NCBI GenBank assembly: GCA_033764775.1
Contig: JANRIQ010000023.1
Coordinates: forward strand, 1 to 64,000
Source: JAWXCE01 sp033764775
GTDB lineage: Bacteria > Pseudomonadota > Alphaproteobacteria > Rhizobiales > Rhodomicrobiaceae
DNA: 64,000 nucleotides
Direction: 5' to 3'
This document shows positions 17,360-25,698 of the stretch, one piece after another; position 1 is the stretch's first letter; each line of letters starts with the position of its first letter. Below the pieces are notes generated by a model, which ran no database searches, was not told where the DNA came from, and was given only the letters and a program-made list of their open reading frames with translations. Position numbers and translations under genes: made by a program.

Positions 17360-18706
17360 ATGACCCTGATCGAGAAAAAGGCGGCGCCGAAGGTGGGCTT
17401 CGTCAGCCTCGGCTGCGCCAAGGCGCTGGTTGACAGCGAGCGCATCATCACGCGCCTCACCGCGGAAGGCTACGCCATCTCGCCGAGCTACGACGGCGCG
17501 GACGTGGTCGTGGTCAACACCTGCGGCTTCCTCGATACGGCGAAGGCGGAGAGCCTGGAGGCGATCGGCGAGGCGATGGCCGAGAACGGGCGCGTGATCG
17601 TCACCGGATGCTACGGCCTCGACCGCAAGGTGAAGGAAACCTACCCCGACGTGCTCGCCGTCACCGGCCCGCATCAATACGAGGCGGTGGTGAACGCGGT
17701 GCGACAGGCTGTTCCCGCACCCCACGCGCCTTACCTGGAACTCACGCCCCGCGCAGGCTTGCGCCTCACTCCGCCGCACTACGCCTATCTGAAGATTTCC
17801 GAGGGCTGCAACAACTCGTGCTCATTCTGCATCATTCCCGATCTGCGCGGGCGGCTCGTCAGCCGTCCGGCGGCCGATGTGATGCGCGAGGCGGAAGCGC
17901 TCGTCGAGGGCGGCGCGCGCGAGTTGCTCGTCATCAGCCAGGACACGAGCGCGTACGGCGTCGACCTGAAATATGTGGAGAGCGACTGGAGCGGAACGCC
18001 GCTGCGCGCCCGCTTCACCGAGCTGTGCGCGGCGCTTGGGAGCCTCGGCGTTTGGGTGCGGCTGCATTACGTCTACCCCTATCCGCATGTGGACGAGGTG
18101 TTGCCGCTGATGGCGGAGGGCCGCATCCTGCCGTATCTCGACATCCCATTCCAGCACGCCTCGCCGTCGGTGCTGAAAGCGATGCGCCGCCCCGCCGCCG
18201 CCGAGCAGACTCTGGAGCGCATCGCCCGCTGGCGCGCGACGGTGCCCGATCTCGCCATCCGCTCCACCTTCATCGTCGGCTTCCCCGGCGAGACGGAGGA
18301 GGACTTCGAGACGCTGCTCGCGTGGCTGAAGGAGGCGCGGCTCGCCCGCGTCGGCTGCTTTAAGTATGAGAATGTGGAGGGCGCGCGTTCGCGGGACTTG
18401 CCCGGCCATCTGCCCGAGGAGGTGAAGGCGGAGCGTTACGCCCGCTTCATGGAGACGCAACGCGCGGTGAGCGAAAGCGTGCTCGCGACCCGCGTCGGCC
18501 GTGTGATGGACGTGCTCATCGACGAGGTGGATGAGGAGGGCGCGACCGGCCGCTCCGCGTGGGACGCGCCGGAGATCGACGGCTGCGTGTTCCTCAACGG
18601 CGAAACCGATCTCGCGCCGGGCGACATGGCCACGGTGCGGATCGACCATGCCGATGAGTATGACTTGTGGGGCGATCTTGTTCTCGATGAAGACGTTAAA
18701 ATTTGA
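17360..18706 (+). CDS. rimO: ribosomal protein S12 methylthiotransferase RimO
   Basis: RimO is a radical-SAM methylthiotransferase that modifies an Asp of ribosomal protein S12. The N-terminal UPF0004 domain has FVSLGCAKALVDSE, VVNTCGF and VTGCYG supplying the auxiliary cluster cysteines. The radical-SAM motif is Cys150, 154 and 157 in GCNNSCSFC, and a TRAM domain forms the C-terminus. The length of 448 aa is typical. A GAGGGA motif lies just before the ATG. Confidence 0.97.
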   Translation: MTLIEKKAAPKVGFVSLGCAKALVDSERIITRLTAEGYAISPSYDGADVVVVNTCGFLDTAKAESLEAIGEAMAENGRVIVTGCYGLDRKVKETYPDVLAVTGPHQYEAVVNAVRQAVPAPHAPYLELTPRAGLRLTPPHYAYLKISEGCNNSCSFCIIPDLRGRLVSRPAADVMREAEALVEGGARELLVISQDTSAYGVDLKYVESDWSGTPLRARFTELCAALGSLGVWVRLHYVYPYPHVDEVLPLMAEGRILPYLDIPFQHASPSVLKAMRRPAAAEQTLERIARWRATVPDLAIRSTFIVGFPGETEEDFETLLAWLKEARLARVGCFKYENVEGARSRDLPGHLPEEVKAERYARFMETQRAVSESVLATRVGRVMDVLIDEVDEEGATGRSAWDAPEIDGCVFLNGETDLAPGDMATVRIDHADEYDLWGDLVLDEDVKI

Positions 18707-19346
18707 AGTAACGGGTATTATCGCGCCCTTCCGTCGCGACAATTTGCGGCTCATTAAATTTGAAGTCCAGCACGAAGCATTCTGTCCTGACGCGCTTGGT
18801 TTCTTTGTTGCCGGAGCGCGGGCATGCTGACAGGTTATGACTGCACAAAACGTACTTTTTATCTTTTAAATGACTGTAATAAAATGTGTTGATGGTTTCG
18901 TAACGTCCGTCAGCGCAGGCGCCGTTCATACGCGCTTTGACAACGTCGTCACGAGGTGTGAACTTGCCCTTGAACAGCACCATGTCGCTGTAAAGTGAAC
19001 TTAAAGATTGATTGGAACTTTTAAGGGCTTCAGAGTATTTCGACAAAAAATCGATCATCCGTTTGCCTTGCTCCTCCGCCGAAAAAGGTTCAGCAAGAGA
19101 TTGGCTTGTTGCGTCGATCATTGAGCCTTGTGTATGGCCGCGCTTTGCGCAAGCAACCGGCTTTTCCAGACAATTCGTCACAAGCTTCTCAAATGGGACG
19201 TAAACTTGCCCAATAAGCTGACAACTAAAGTCGCAGCCCTCGCCTTGATTGCCTTGCCCACTTTGCTGATTCCCCTGTGAAAATGCTGGCTGTAACGCGG
19301 TTAAAATCGTGAGAAAAAATAAAAATAAACTGAGAATGCGACGCAT
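18696..19346 (-). CDS. hypothetical secreted Cys-rich protein
   Basis: No family recognised. From the ATG at 19346 the protein is 216 aa with a signal peptide (MRRILSLFLFFLTILTALQPAFSQ), a Gln/Gly-rich start of the mature part and eight cysteines, beginning CDFSC, which suggests disulfide bonds in the periplasm. The gene is less GC-rich than its neighbours, with many A/T third positions, pointing to recent acquisition or low expression. It converges on rimO and overlaps its 3' end by 11 bases. No partner gene is evident. Confidence 0.7.
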   Translation of the reverse strand: MRRILSLFLFFLTILTALQPAFSQGNQQSGQGNQGEGCDFSCQLIGQVYVPFEKLVTNCLEKPVACAKRGHTQGSMIDATSQSLAEPFSAEEQGKRMIDFLSKYSEALKSSNQSLSSLYSDMVLFKGKFTPRDDVVKARMNGACADGRYETINTFYYSHLKDKKYVLCSHNLSACPRSGNKETKRVRTECFVLDFKFNEPQIVATEGRDNTRYFKF

Positions 19347-19465
19347 AAGCAATGCTCCCGAGTAAAAGCCGTCCAACAGCTTATCTCAAAAGCAAGCAAC
19401 AAGCCATACGTCGATGCAAAGCACCGCGAAGAGGAAGACCGCGCGTAATTTACCGCGCGGCCCTG

Positions 19466-19882
19466 CTATAAGCGCCTCGCAAGCACCACAGCCGCTATCA
19501 GCGCCAGCGCCGACACCTTCAGAGGATTGTCTCGAACCAGGTTTGTCACCTTGCGCTGAGCGTACTCGATATTGCGCTGATCGGTGAGCGCGCTGACCGC
19601 CGATGCCGGATCGCTCATAAAATCGCGCTTCGAGCTTTCCGGTTTCGCCGTTGCGTAGTGAATAAGCGCGGCGCAAATCGCCAGCAACGCGGCGACGGCG
19701 AAGGCCGCTCCGGCGGCGCCCCAAGACGGCTCAAGACGATAAAAAATGGACAAAGCCCCGAAAATCACCGCCAGAAGCAGGAACAACCCTACCACCACAC
19801 CGATGACTGCTTGCCGGACCATGTCCTTCGCGCTCGAAGCGGCTTTCGCCGCCGCGAACGCTGAGAGGAGTGAAGCCCACAT
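19466..19882 (-). CDS. YqjE/phage-holin-like membrane protein
   Basis: A 138-aa protein with two central membrane helices (AVIGVVVGLFLLLAVIFGAL and GAAGAAFAVAALLAICAALIHY) and a short C-terminal hydrophobic segment (VSALALIAAVVLARRL). The layout matches the holin-superfamily YqjE group, which are stress-associated inner-membrane proteins and not phage lysis factors. It follows a DUF883-like gene by three bases, repeating the yqjD-yqjE pairing of enterobacteria. Confidence 0.72.
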   Translation of the reverse strand: MWASLLSAFAAAKAASSAKDMVRQAVIGVVVGLFLLLAVIFGALSIFYRLEPSWGAAGAAFAVAALLAICAALIHYATAKPESSKRDFMSDPASAVSALTDQRNIEYAQRKVTNLVRDNPLKVSALALIAAVVLARRL

Positions 19883-19885
19883 GGA

Positions 19886-20140
19886 TCAGCGGCTCAGGAT
19901 AGCGCCGAAAATGAAACCAACGCCCGCGGCGATCGCGGCCGCCGTCAGCGGACTTTTGCGGATCGCCGCCTCCAGATCGTGCACCTTCTCCTCTGCGACC
20001 TGCTTCACCTCATGCATTTTGTCCTGCATGTGGTCGAGGTTGTCGCCGGCTGCGTGCTTCACGTCCCGCGCCATGCCCTCGGCGTCACGGGCTGTGTCGC
20101 GCACCGTATCGCGGGCGCGATTTTTCATGTCTTCGGCCAT
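19886..20140 (-). CDS. DUF883-like (YqjD/ElaB-type) membrane-anchored protein
   Basis: An 84-aa protein: a long, highly charged amphipathic helix (heptad-like RDTVRDTARDAEGMARDVKH) followed by a C-terminal membrane anchor, KSPLTAAAIAAGVGFIFGAILSR, the diagnostic end of the DUF883 group. These proteins attach ribosomes or other partners to the inner membrane in stationary phase in E. coli; that role is only inferred here. The ATG at 20140 is preceded by AAGGAGAT. Confidence 0.82.
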   Translation of the reverse strand: MAEDMKNRARDTVRDTARDAEGMARDVKHAAGDNLDHMQDKMHEVKQVAEEKVHDLEAAIRKSPLTAAAIAAGVGFIFGAILSR

Positions 20141-20294
20141 TATCATCTCCTTGAAATCGCTAGTAAGCATCGAACGCCGCGACGATTGGCAAAGTTCCGA
20201 AGGCGCGTTTAGCTGTGCACAAGGCTCCGGCGCCCGCTGTCGCCGCCCCGCCGACTCAGGTTAGCCAGCCGTCATTGACTTGAGCGGAGGGCGC

Positions 20295-21104
20295 GTGGCG
20301 AATTTCAACACACATCTGGCGGTCGGCGCAGTCGCATCGGGCCTCGGCGCGACGACGACCATGGCGGCCGGCGTCGTGCCGCAAAACCAGCTTTTGACCC
20401 TCACCCTCGCCGGGGTGATCGGCTCCATCCTGCCAGACATCGACCTGGAAAAGGCCACGCCCAGCCGCATGTTGTTCTCCGGCCTCGGCGTGGTCTTCGC
20501 ATTCATCGTGCTGTTTCAGTTCAAGAAACAGTATTCCATCGCCGAGCTTTGGTCGGTGTGGATCGGCGTTTATGTGGTCGTCGGATACGGGCTGTTTTAC
20601 ATCTTTCACCGTCGCACCAAGCATCGCGGCGTCTTTCATTCGCTCATCGCCGCCGCGTTTTTCGCGGCTTTCACGGCCGTGATTTTCGACCAAGCGTTCA
20701 ACGAGGATGAGCTTGTGGCCTGGTTCGCCGCGCTGTTCGTCTTCGGCGGCTATCTGGTGCATCTGACGCTGGATGAGATCTACTCGGTGGATTTCGAGGG
20801 CAATGTGGTGAAGCGCTCGTTCGGCTCCGCCCTCAAGCTCATCGACGCGAAATCCATGCGGGCGACCATGGCGATGACCGCCGCGTTCCTCATCGCCGCC
20901 ATCGCCGCGCCCTCGTCCGAGCGGTTTTTCTCCATCGTCTCGGCGCCGAATGTCTACGCGTTCCTGCAGAACCGGATGCTGCCGCAAGGGCGATGGTTCG
21001 AGATGAAGGTCGAGCAAGTCGAGCGGCCGCCGGTGGAAAGCGAGGCGAGCATGCCGAGCCTTTCGCCGATGACGCCGGTTGAGGCCGGAACCGCCCCGCG
21101 CTAA
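20295..21104 (+). CDS. YdjM-family membrane-bound metal-dependent hydrolase
   Basis: A 269-aa membrane protein beginning VANFNTHL, the family's usual start, so the GTG at 20295 with GGAGGG upstream is taken as initiator. The LexA-regulated YdjM group has conserved His residues: FNTHLAVGAV at the start, FHRRTKHRGVFHSLIAA in the middle and GYLVHLTLDEIYSVDF later, which together probably bind a metal. About five membrane segments are visible. The biochemical role is unknown. It converges with the polyprenyl synthase gene, overlapping by four bases. Confidence 0.86.
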   Translation: MANFNTHLAVGAVASGLGATTTMAAGVVPQNQLLTLTLAGVIGSILPDIDLEKATPSRMLFSGLGVVFAFIVLFQFKKQYSIAELWSVWIGVYVVVGYGLFYIFHRRTKHRGVFHSLIAAAFFAAFTAVIFDQAFNEDELVAWFAALFVFGGYLVHLTLDEIYSVDFEGNVVKRSFGSALKLIDAKSMRATMAMTAAFLIAAIAAPSSERFFSIVSAPNVYAFLQNRMLPQGRWFEMKVEQVERPPVESEASMPSLSPMTPVEAGTAPR

Positions 21105-22117
21105 TAGGCTCGGCTGACGCAGAAATCCACTGCGCCCAACAGCGCGTCTTTGGGAGCGCTGTCCGGAAATGCAGAAAGCGCCGCGCGCGACGCTTCGCCG
21201 TAGCGCTTGGCCCGTCGCACCGTTTCCTCGATCGCGCCGTGCTTGAGCATTTGCGCCTGCGCGATTTCAAGGTCGCCGTCAGCGATCTCGCGCTCGACCA
21301 GCGTGCGGTCCCAGAAGGCGCGCTCCTCGGCGTTCGCCCGGCGATAACTCAACAGCACCGGCAAGGTGACTTTGCCCTCGCGAAAATCGTCCCCTACGGA
21401 CTTGCCGATCTTGGCCTGTTCGCCCGAGTAATCCAGCGCGTCGTCGATGAGCTGAAAGGCAAGCCCGAGATTGAGTCCATAGGACTGCAGCGCCGCCTGT
21501 TCCGTCGCAGGGCGGTTCGCGATCACGGCGCCGATCTCGGCGGCGGCGGAAAACAGCGCGGCCGTCTTGGCGTTGATGACGGCGATGTATTCATCCTCGG
21601 TGGTTTTTGTGTTGTGCGCCGTGCCGAGCTGCATCACCTCGCCCTCGGCGATCACCGACGCAGCGTTCGACAGGATGCGCAGCGCGCCCAGCGAACCGAC
21701 CTCCACCATCATCTTGAACGCCTGGCCGAGCAAAAAATCGCCCACCAGCACGCTCGCCTGATTGCCCCACAGGAGACGCGCGGCCACCTTGCCCCGCCGC
21801 AGGTCGCTTTCATCCACCACATCGTCGTGAAGGAGGGTCGCCGTGTGCATGAACTCGACGCTGGCCGCGAGCTTCACATGGCCGGCGCCCTCATAGCCGC
21901 ACAACTTCGCGGCGGCTATGGTGAGCATGGGCCGCATCCGCTTGCCGCCCTAGTCGATCAGGTGGCGCGCGAGTTCGGGGATCAGCGCCACATCCGAGCG
22001 CGCTTTTTCGACGATTATTTCGTTCACGCCCGCCATATCCTTGGCGGTCAGCCGTAAAATGCCCTCTAGCGCCTCGGCGCCGTCACTCGGCTGATGCTTG
22101 GACGCCAGCGCCACCAC
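21101..22117 (-). pseudogene. ispB: polyprenyl diphosphate synthase (IspB type) interrupted by an in-frame TAG
   Basis: This family makes the long prenyl tail of ubiquinone from farnesyl and isopentenyl diphosphate. The reading frame from the GTG at 22117, which has AGGGAG nine bases upstream, runs 338 codons, the normal length. It carries LLHDDVVDESDLRRG (first Asp-rich motif) and LIDDALDYSG (second). Codon 56, at 21950-21952, is TAG: the sequence reads LID-stop-GGKRMRP, where relatives have Ala or Ser before GGKRLRP. A TCG-to-TAG change would explain it. Restart at the ATG at 21937 would lose the GGKR substrate site. TAG ends other genes here, so genome-wide recoding is unlikely. Sequencing error, true inactivation with a second copy elsewhere, or suppression remain possible. 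Confidence 0.88.
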
Positions 22118-22226
22118 CTGCGTATCTCCCTGACATTTTCGATTATCGTATCATTATATCGAGGGGTGCGCGAAGCGGGTCAAGCTGTTAGCGTTGACGC
22201 AGGCGGCGGTTACGGCGGAAGTGACG

Positions 22227-22442
22227 ATGCGCGAGTTATGCTCCACCGACGACCCGGTGTTGAAATCCTATATCGGCGCGCTTCTGCGCGACGCCCGCAT
22301 CGACTTCTTCGTCGCCGACGAAATGTCGCACGCGCTGTATCCCGCCACCGGCGTCTGGGCGTTCCGGTTTTTCGTGCCGGAGAAAGATTTGCCCGCCGCC
22401 GTGCGGTTGCTCAAGGACGCCCAGATTGACGGCAAGCTCTGA
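22227..22442 (+). CDS. DUF2007 domain protein
   Basis: A 71-aa protein from the ATG at 22227: MRELCSTDDPVLKSYIGALL, then an FFV..EMSHALYP segment and the ending AVRLLKDAQIDGKL. This is the pattern of the DUF2007 family, small single-domain proteins annotated as putative signal-transducing. No function is established. It overlaps the start of the methyltransferase gene by 17 bases, so the two are translationally coupled, as is common in this order. Confidence 0.85.
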   Translation: MRELCSTDDPVLKSYIGALLRDARIDFFVADEMSHALYPATGVWAFRFFVPEKDLPAAVRLLKDAQIDGKL

Positions 22443-23199
22443 AACCGCCCTGGACGGCGTCACCGAGGACGCTTTCCTCGGCGGTCGCGTCGTGCTGAGG
22501 CAACCGTTGCGCGGGCCGCGGGCGGGGCTTGACGCAGTGTTTCTGGCGGCCGCCTGTCCCCAGGACGCACAACGCGTGCTGGACGTCGGCGCGGGGGCAG
22601 GCGCCGTTTCATTCTGCGCTGCGCAACATGCGACGAGCGCCCGCATTACGGGCGTCGAGATCGACCCGGCGCTCGCCGCGCTGTTTCGGCGGAACGCGGC
22701 TTTGAACGGGCTTGCCGCGCGCGCGTCCGTGATCGAGGGCGACATTGCCGGGCCGTTCGCGCCGTGGCGGGAGGCGGGTCTCCAGCCGGAAGGGTTCGAC
22801 GCGGCGCTGTGCAACCCGCCGTTCCACCCGCCAGGCTCGGTTCGCGCCCCGAAAGACAGTCAGCTGCGCCGCGCGCATGTGGCCGGGCTCGGCGGCGTGG
22901 AGCCATGGATGCGGTTTCTGGCGACCTGCGTGGCGCCGCGCGGCGTTTTCGTCATGATCCATGCGGCCGAGGCGTTGCCCGCGATTTTGCGGGCGGCGGA
23001 AGGGCGGTTCGGCGGCCTTACGGTCTTCCCGCTCTACCCGCGTCAGGGGGATGCGGCCATCCGTGTTCTGGTGCGGGGCGTGAAGGCGAGCCGCGCGCCC
23101 ATGACGCTGCTCGGCGGGATGGTCATCCACGAGGGCGACGCGTTTTCCCCCGAGGCTGCGGCGATTTTGCGTGACGGCGCGCCGTTGCGCCTCGGTTGA
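22426..23199 (+). CDS. TrmN6-like SAM-dependent methyltransferase
   Basis: A class I methyltransferase related to tRNA1(Val) adenine37-N6 methyltransferase. Residues FLGGRVVLRQPLRGPRAGLDAVFLAA precede the SAM motif LDVGAGAGAVSF, and the catalytic CNPPFHPPG marks it as an amino-group (N6-adenine type) methylase. The 257 aa fit. The start is taken as TTG at 22426 because no ATG or GTG precedes the conserved N-terminus. It sits behind DUF2007, the usual neighbour. Confidence 0.86.
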   Translation: MTASSETALDGVTEDAFLGGRVVLRQPLRGPRAGLDAVFLAAACPQDAQRVLDVGAGAGAVSFCAAQHATSARITGVEIDPALAALFRRNAALNGLAARASVIEGDIAGPFAPWREAGLQPEGFDAALCNPPFHPPGSVRAPKDSQLRRAHVAGLGGVEPWMRFLATCVAPRGVFVMIHAAEALPAILRAAEGRFGGLTVFPLYPRQGDAAIRVLVRGVKASRAPMTLLGGMVIHEGDAFSPEAAAILRDGAPLRLG

Positions 23200-23289
23200 G
23201 ACGCCATAATTCAAACGAAGGCCCGGCATAGCAATTTTTAACCACGCGCTGGTAGCGTGCCCGCCAGCGCAATCCTCAGGCTCCCGCAC

Positions 23290-24159
23290 ATGGCAAGCAA
23301 TCGGTTTTTTGACTTCATCAAGAGCATCGCGCCGTCTGGGCTGTGGGAGAGTGGACCGGTTGTGCCGGTCGTGCGGTTGAGCGGCGTTATCGGCGGCGCC
23401 GGGCCGCTGCGGCAGGGGCTGACGCTGAGCTCATGCGCGAGCGCCCTGGAGCGCGCGTTCTCCATGTCTGGCGCGCGGGCCGTGGCCATCCAGATCAACT
23501 CGCCGGGCGGCTCGCCGGTGCAGTCGCGGTTGATTTTTCAGCGCATCCGCTCGCTCGCGAAAGAGAAATCGCTGCCTGTGCACGTGTTCATCGAAGATGT
23601 CGGCGCGTCCGGCGGTTATCTGATCGCGCTGGCCGGCGACGAGATTTACGCCGACGCGTCGTCCATCGTCGGCTCTATCGGTGTAATTTATGCGGGCTTC
23701 GGCTTCGTCGAGCTGATCGATAAGATCGGCGTCGACCGCCGGGTTTACACCTCGGGCGAGAAAAAGCTGCAACTCGACAGCTTTCAGCCCGAAGACCCGG
23801 ACGACGTCGCCCGCCTCAAAACCCTTCAGGCGATTATCCATAAAGATTTCATCGATTTGGTAAAGGATCGCCGTGGCAGGAAAATCGAGGCCGCGGGCGA
23901 TCAGTTATTCACCGGCGAGTTCTGGACGGGCAGGCAGGCTCTTGAGCTTGGCCTGATTGATGGCATGATGGATTGCCGGACGAAACTGCGCGAGCTTTAT
24001 GGCGACAAGATCCGCCTCAGGCTGGTGTCCATGGAGCGCGGGCTGTTTCGGCGTCGGGCAGGCGTAGGCGTGAGTGCGCCAGGGCTTGGCTCGGAGTTTG
24101 CAGAGGGCCTTCTTGCGGCGGTTGAGGAGCGCGCCGCGTGGAGTCGTTACGGTCTTTAA
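23290..24159 (+). CDS. S49 family serine peptidase (SohB/SppA-like)
   Basis: A 289-aa protease of the signal-peptide-peptidase A fold. The oxyanion strand is IQINSPGGSPVQS, the nucleophile Ser is in EDVGASGGYLIALAGDEIY, and GSIGVIYAGFGF follows. The catalytic Lys is probably in TSGEKKLQLDSF. Unlike the other S49 gene at 51592 it has no clear N-terminal membrane segment. The ATG at 23290 is chosen because MASNRFFDFIKSI begins the family alignment. It probably shares a transcript with the small membrane protein downstream. Confidence 0.92.
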   Translation: MASNRFFDFIKSIAPSGLWESGPVVPVVRLSGVIGGAGPLRQGLTLSSCASALERAFSMSGARAVAIQINSPGGSPVQSRLIFQRIRSLAKEKSLPVHVFIEDVGASGGYLIALAGDEIYADASSIVGSIGVIYAGFGFVELIDKIGVDRRVYTSGEKKLQLDSFQPEDPDDVARLKTLQAIIHKDFIDLVKDRRGRKIEAAGDQLFTGEFWTGRQALELGLIDGMMDCRTKLRELYGDKIRLRLVSMERGLFRRRAGVGVSAPGLGSEFAEGLLAAVEERAAWSRYGL

Positions 24160-24190
24160 ACGAGCGATGGAGTTGCGTGTGAGTGGGGTG

Positions 24191-24394
24191 ATGATGCCGC
24201 AGTTGGTTGCAGTGGCGCTTGTTTCGGTCAGCGCCTGGTATGCTTACAAGTGGTTTCGCAGCGAGACGCGCCGCGTCGAGACGGACATGCAACGGGCGGA
24301 GCGCCGGTTGCGCCGGAGCAACGGCCAGGCCGCCAAAGCGGTCGATCTCCGCTTGGACCCGGCCACCGGCGTTTACTTCCCGGCGTCCGATTAG
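24191..24394 (+). CDS. small membrane-anchored hypothetical protein
   Basis: A 67-aa protein with one N-terminal membrane helix (PQLVAVALVSVSAWYAYKWF) and a basic cytoplasmic tail ending LDPATGVYFPASD, a motif seen at the end of many small Hyphomicrobiales proteins. The start could be any of three nearby ATGs (24167, 24191, 24194); 24191 is favoured by a G-rich stretch upstream. Position after the S49 peptidase suggests co-transcription. No function known. Confidence 0.7.
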   Translation: MMPQLVAVALVSVSAWYAYKWFRSETRRVETDMQRAERRLRRSNGQAAKAVDLRLDPATGVYFPASD

Positions 24395-24433
24395 ACGGGG
24401 CGACGACCGCCCCGCCGAAGTGAGAGTGCGCGT

Positions 24434-25411
24434 TCAGGCTTTCGCGTGCTCTGTTCCCTGCGTGCGCCACAGCGAATACGCCACGCCGGCTCCAAGGATC
24501 GCGAAGGTGACGCCCAGCGACCAGAGCGCAGGGAATTTCTCCAGGCCAGCGATGTCGGCGATGAAGATTTTGCCGCCGATGAACACCAGCAGCACCGCCA
24601 GCGCCTGCTTCAGATAGGCGAAGCGGTGGAGCGTGGCGTCGAGCGCGAAATACAGCGCGCGCAGGCCGAGAATTGCGAAAATGTTTGATGTGTAGACGAT
24701 GTACGGATCGGTGGTGATCGCGAAGATCGCCGGCACCGAGTCCACCGCGAAGATCAAGTCCGCCACTTCGACCAGTATCAGCGCAAGGAACAACGGCGTC
24801 ACGAACGTGCGCAGCCGCCCCGAGTCGTCGGGCTTCTTCACGAAAAACCGCTCCCCGTGCAGGGTGTCCGTCACGTTGAAGCGCCGCCGCATGAAACGCA
24901 GCATCGAGTTCTGCGACAGGTCGGTCTCGCCCTCTTTCCAGAACAGCATTTTCACGCCCGTTGCGATGAGGAACACGGCGAAAATGTAGAGCACCCATGA
25001 AAACTCGGAGACGAGCGCCGAGCCAGCGCCGATCATGATGGCTCGCAGCACGATCACGCCGAGGATGCCCCAGAACAGCACGCGGTGCTGATATTTGCGC
25101 GGGACGGCGAAATATCCGAAAATCATGGCGATGACGAACACATTGTCCATCGCCAGGCTCTTCTCCACCACGAAGCCGGTCAAATACTCCATGCCAGCCT
25201 CGGAGCCGAGCTGCAGCCACACGAAGCCGCCAAACGCCAAACCGAGGACAATATAGAACGCGGACAGCACCAGACTTTCGCGCACGCCGATCTCTTGGGT
25301 GTCTTTGTGCAGCACGCCTAGATCGAACGCCAGAAGCAGAATCACGATGCCGATGAATGTGAGCCACATCCACACAGGCTTGCCAAGGAACAGCAGTGTT
25401 AGAAAATCCAT
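24434..25411 (-). CDS. alx: TerC family membrane protein, Alx-type (probable manganese exporter)
   Basis: A 325-aa polytopic protein with about nine membrane helices. It has the Alx hallmarks: AFDLGVLHKDTQEIGVRES near the start, SLAMDNVFVIAMIFGYFAVP, and LILVEVADLIFAVDSVPAIFAIT with acidic residues inside the membrane. The E. coli Alx exports manganese; the same role is inferred. The start has a strong AGGAGAAAG sequence just upstream. About 290 gene-free bases lie before it (see the leader entry). Confidence 0.93.
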   Translation of the reverse strand: MDFLTLLFLGKPVWMWLTFIGIVILLLAFDLGVLHKDTQEIGVRESLVLSAFYIVLGLAFGGFVWLQLGSEAGMEYLTGFVVEKSLAMDNVFVIAMIFGYFAVPRKYQHRVLFWGILGVIVLRAIMIGAGSALVSEFSWVLYIFAVFLIATGVKMLFWKEGETDLSQNSMLRFMRRRFNVTDTLHGERFFVKKPDDSGRLRTFVTPLFLALILVEVADLIFAVDSVPAIFAITTDPYIVYTSNIFAILGLRALYFALDATLHRFAYLKQALAVLLVFIGGKIFIADIAGLEKFPALWSLGVTFAILGAGVAYSLWRTQGTEHAKA

Positions 25412-25698
25412 CTTTCTCCTCCGAATGATGCGAAGCGCGGGGGCGCGCGCGGAGGAGACGGCTGCTCCGGACCCGACATCGAGCTCACCCGATGCGGTCC
25501 GACATCACGGCGCATACGCGCTCGTCAGAGGGGCCCGGCCCGCTAAGCGCGAATTAGGGAGCGCGCGGCGGTTCGGCAAGGCGGACTTTCACGGGAATGT
25601 GAGGATTTTTCCGCCCGGCGAAGAGTCAGGCAGTTTGGTGTTGCGGATCGGCGCGCGGCGCGCTTAGGTGCGCATCGCCGCAAACGAAAGCGACGCCG
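25412..25698 (-). promoter_or_regulatory. leader region of alx with an extended hairpin
   Basis: This 287-base gap separates the divergent alx and glyQ genes. On the alx side an extended imperfect hairpin spans 25468-25501 (arms CGGACC/GGTCCG and inner CATCG/CGATG). alx genes in other bacteria can be under a manganese riboswitch of the yybP-ykoY class; I could not match the GGGGAGTA-type signature here, so it is only recorded as a structured-leader candidate. The rest must hold the glyQ promoter. Confidence 0.4.

Noticed and set aside
19466..19882. Prophage remnant, because the protein has a holin-like pattern
   Set aside because: It is paired with a DUF883-like gene as in the yqjD-yqjE pair, and no phage structural, integrase or lysis genes are near.
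21950..21952. Genome-wide reassignment of TAG to a sense codon
   Set aside because: Several intact genes here, such as glyS, mcd, the YugP peptidase and the small protein at 24191, end in TAG at the correct family length.
25468..25501. yybP-ykoY manganese riboswitch before alx
   Set aside because: The conserved GGGGAGTA and partner loop sequences were not found; only an extended hairpin is supported.
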